From positions 1-8,460 of the forward strand of contig JAFSHE010000016.1 in NCBI GenBank assembly GCA_017440445.1: 8,460 nt of DNA, read 5' to 3'. The first letter of the stretch is position 1. Each line of letters begins with the position of its first letter. This document shows, piece by piece, positions 6,882 through 8,460 of this stretch. The position numbers were made by a program, and so were the translations under genes. The notes below the pieces were generated by a model. It was given only the letters and a program-made list of their open reading frames with translations. It was not told the origin of the DNA and ran no database searches. This DNA comes from Oscillospiraceae bacterium (lineage in GTDB: Bacteria > Bacillota_A > Clostridia > Oscillospirales > Ruminococcaceae).

Positions 6882-8460
6882 TTATACCTCCATGATTATG
6901 GGAAGTATCATGGGGCTGCGTTTGGTCTTGGAATAGATAAAATCGCTCAGTGCGTCACGCATGGCGGACTTTATGTTGCCCCACTCACGGATATTGCGCT
7001 CCTGACAGTTGTTCATAACGTTCTTCATGAGGTTCTTTGCCTCATCCATAAGCTCCTCGCTCTCGCGCACATAAACAAAGCCGCGCGATACGATATCGGG
7101 GCCTGCAAGAACTCTGCCTGTCTCACGCTCGATAGTAGCAACGATCACCATCATGCCGTCCTCGGCAAGATGCTTTCTGTCACGCAGAACAACAGAGCCC
7201 ACATCACCGACGCCGTAACCATCCACCATTACTCTGCCGCTGGGAACAGTGCCAGTGAACTTCATCTCGACGCCATCGGTCTCAATTACCTGACCGTTAT
7301 CGCTGATAAAGCAGTTCTCTTCGGGAATACCCATCTGCAGAGCCAGCTTCATGTGCTTTTTCAGGTGCTTGTATTCGCCGTGGATGGGAATGAAGAACCT
7401 GGGCTTGGTAAGGCTTATCATCAGCTTCAGCTCATCCTGGCACGCATGTCCCGAAACATGCACCTCGTACATACTCTCGTAAACGACCTCCGCACCCTGC
7501 TTCATAAGCTCATTGACTACCTTTGTAACCAGCTTTTCATTGCCTGGGATAGGCGTAGCGGAGATTATGATGAAATCATCAGGAGTGATGGTCACCTGTC
7601 TGTGATCGCCGCTGGACATTCTTGACAGCGCGGACATAGGCTCGCCCTGTGAGCCTGTGGTGCAAATAACAAGACGCTCAGGCGGATACTTGTTCACATC
7701 ATCGATATCGATGAGTGTACCCTCGGGAACTTTTATATAATTAAGCTCGGCAGCCTTGGCGATAACATTCACCATGCTTCTGCCCGAAACCGCTACCTTT
7801 CTGTCATGGATAACAGCCTGATCGATTATCTGCTGTATTCTGTGGATATTACTGGAGAATGTGGCGATGATAACGCGCTTACCCTCCGCAGTATTGAACA
7901 GACCCTTGAAGCTCTCACCTACGCTGCGCTCAGACTTGGTGTAGCCCGGACGCTCGGCATTTGTACTCTCGCTCATGAGCGCCAGTACGCCGTGATTTCC
8001 CAGCTCGCCAAAGCGTGCGAGATCGATTATACCACCCTCAATGGGAGTATAGTCCACCTTGAAGTCGCCTGTGTGGATAATAACACCTGCAGGTGTATGG
8101 ATGGCCAGCGCACAGGAGTCGGGAATGGAGTGATTCACGCGGATAAACTCAACGGACATACATCCAAGCTTTACCTGCTGACGGGGCGTTACAACGTTCA
8201 GAGAAGCCTGAGAGAGCAGATTGTGCTCCTTCAGCTTGCCCTCAACAAGTCCGAGTGTAAGACGAGTACCATAGATAGGCACATTCACCTTTTTAAGCAG
8301 ATAAGCAAGCGAGCCGATGTGATCCTCATGTCCGTGAGTGATAACGATGCCGCGGAATTTATCCTTGTTGCGCTCAAGATATGTGAAATCAGGCACTACA
8401 AGATCAACACCGGGCATATCGTCATCGGGGAATGCAAGACCGCAGTCAACTATGAGCATA
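6882..8460 (-). CDS. rnj: Ribonuclease J (C-terminal ~525 residues; N-terminus outside window)
   Basis: RNase J is a metallo-beta-lactamase/beta-CASP nuclease with 5'-3' exo- and endonuclease activity, central to mRNA decay and rRNA maturation in Bacillota. The frame is open to the right edge. The first visible Met (8457-8459) is internal, since IVDCGLAFPDDDMPGVDLV normally sits about 30-40 residues into the protein. Counting from that Met, HGHEDH is at 42-47, NHSIPDSCALAI at 109-120 and HTGDFK at 129-134 (D132). Further on come beta-CASP motifs ATFSSNIHRI, CTTGSQGEPMS, SATPIPGNE and HVSGHA, then the zinc-binding PIHGEYKHL region. The C-terminus SPMILPIIMEV is characteristic. Stop TAA is 28 bp before gdpP, so cotranscription is likely. 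I cannot tell J1 from J2; a single RNase J per genome is common in clostridia. Confidence 0.97.
   Translation of the reverse strand, partial: MLIVDCGLAFPDDDMPGVDLVVPDFTYLERNKDKFRGIVITHGHEDHIGSLAYLLKKVNVPIYGTRLTLGLVEGKLKEHNLLSQASLNVVTPRQQVKLGCMSVEFIRVNHSIPDSCALAIHTPAGVIIHTGDFKVDYTPIEGGIIDLARFGELGNHGVLALMSESTNAERPGYTKSERSVGESFKGLFNTAEGKRVIIATFSSNIHRIQQIIDQAVIHDRKVAVSGRSMVNVIAKAAELNYIKVPEGTLIDIDDVNKYPPERLVICTTGSQGEPMSALSRMSSGDHRQVTITPDDFIIISATPIPGNEKLVTKVVNELMKQGAEVVYESMYEVHVSGHACQDELKLMISLTKPRFFIPIHGEYKHLKKHMKLALQMGIPEENCFISDNGQVIETDGVEMKFTGTVPSGRVMVDGYGVGDVGSVVLRDRKHLAEDGMMVIVATIERETGRVLAGPDIVSRGFVYVRESEELMDEAKNLMKNVMNNCQERNIREWGNIKSAMRDALSDFIYSKTKRSPMILPIIMEV

Noticed and set aside
6678..7625. 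Plus-strand ORF of 315 codons
   Set aside because: Antisense shadow crossing the RNase J C-terminus and the gdpP start; both minus-strand genes have intact family motifs.

Overview
This window is a housekeeping stretch of a low- to mid-G+C Gram-positive (Bacillota) chromosome. The protein sequences and gene order look clostridial, and I would guess an Oscillospiraceae/Ruminococcus-like gut anaerobe. The evidence is a GdpP-type c-di-AMP phosphodiesterase beside rplI and dnaB, an RNase J, a Bacillus-like hypoxanthine phosphoribosyltransferase upstream of ftsH, and strong AGGAGG-type ribosome binding sites. The genus is inference; the phylum is well supported. Base composition looks close to 50% G+C by eye.

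Every gene I can support is on the minus strand, so transcription runs from high to low coordinates. The first block is RNase J (3' part, cut by the right edge), gdpP (TTG start), rplI, dnaB and tilS. Gaps are 28, 47, 2 and 90 bp, which suggests one operon. A 454-bp non-coding gap follows. It holds a 322-bp palindrome-rich repeat-like element, an intrinsic terminator at the element's far edge, and then a clear sigma-A promoter (TTGCAT, 17 bp, TATAAT). That promoter drives the second block, hpt and ftsH, and ftsH runs off the left edge.

The functions are RNA decay (RNase J), c-di-AMP turnover (GdpP), the ribosome (bL9), replication (DnaB), tRNA-Ile decoding (TilS), purine salvage (Hpt) and membrane protein quality control (FtsH). 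All key motifs inspected are intact. I see no defence system, CRISPR array, transposase, phage gene or tRNA/rRNA.

The only part not explained by ordinary genes is the tilS-hpt gap. The 1565-1886 element has 43-bp imperfect terminal inverted repeats (32/43 identical). Its ends are two copies of one 26-nt hairpin, 23/26 identical in direct orientation, and between them lie several nested stem-loops. It could be a MITE-like repeat, a structured 3' RNA, or both. It abuts the stop codon of a TilS that is only 320 residues long and lacks the usual C-terminal domain. A smaller very G+C-rich hairpin lies between dnaB and tilS.
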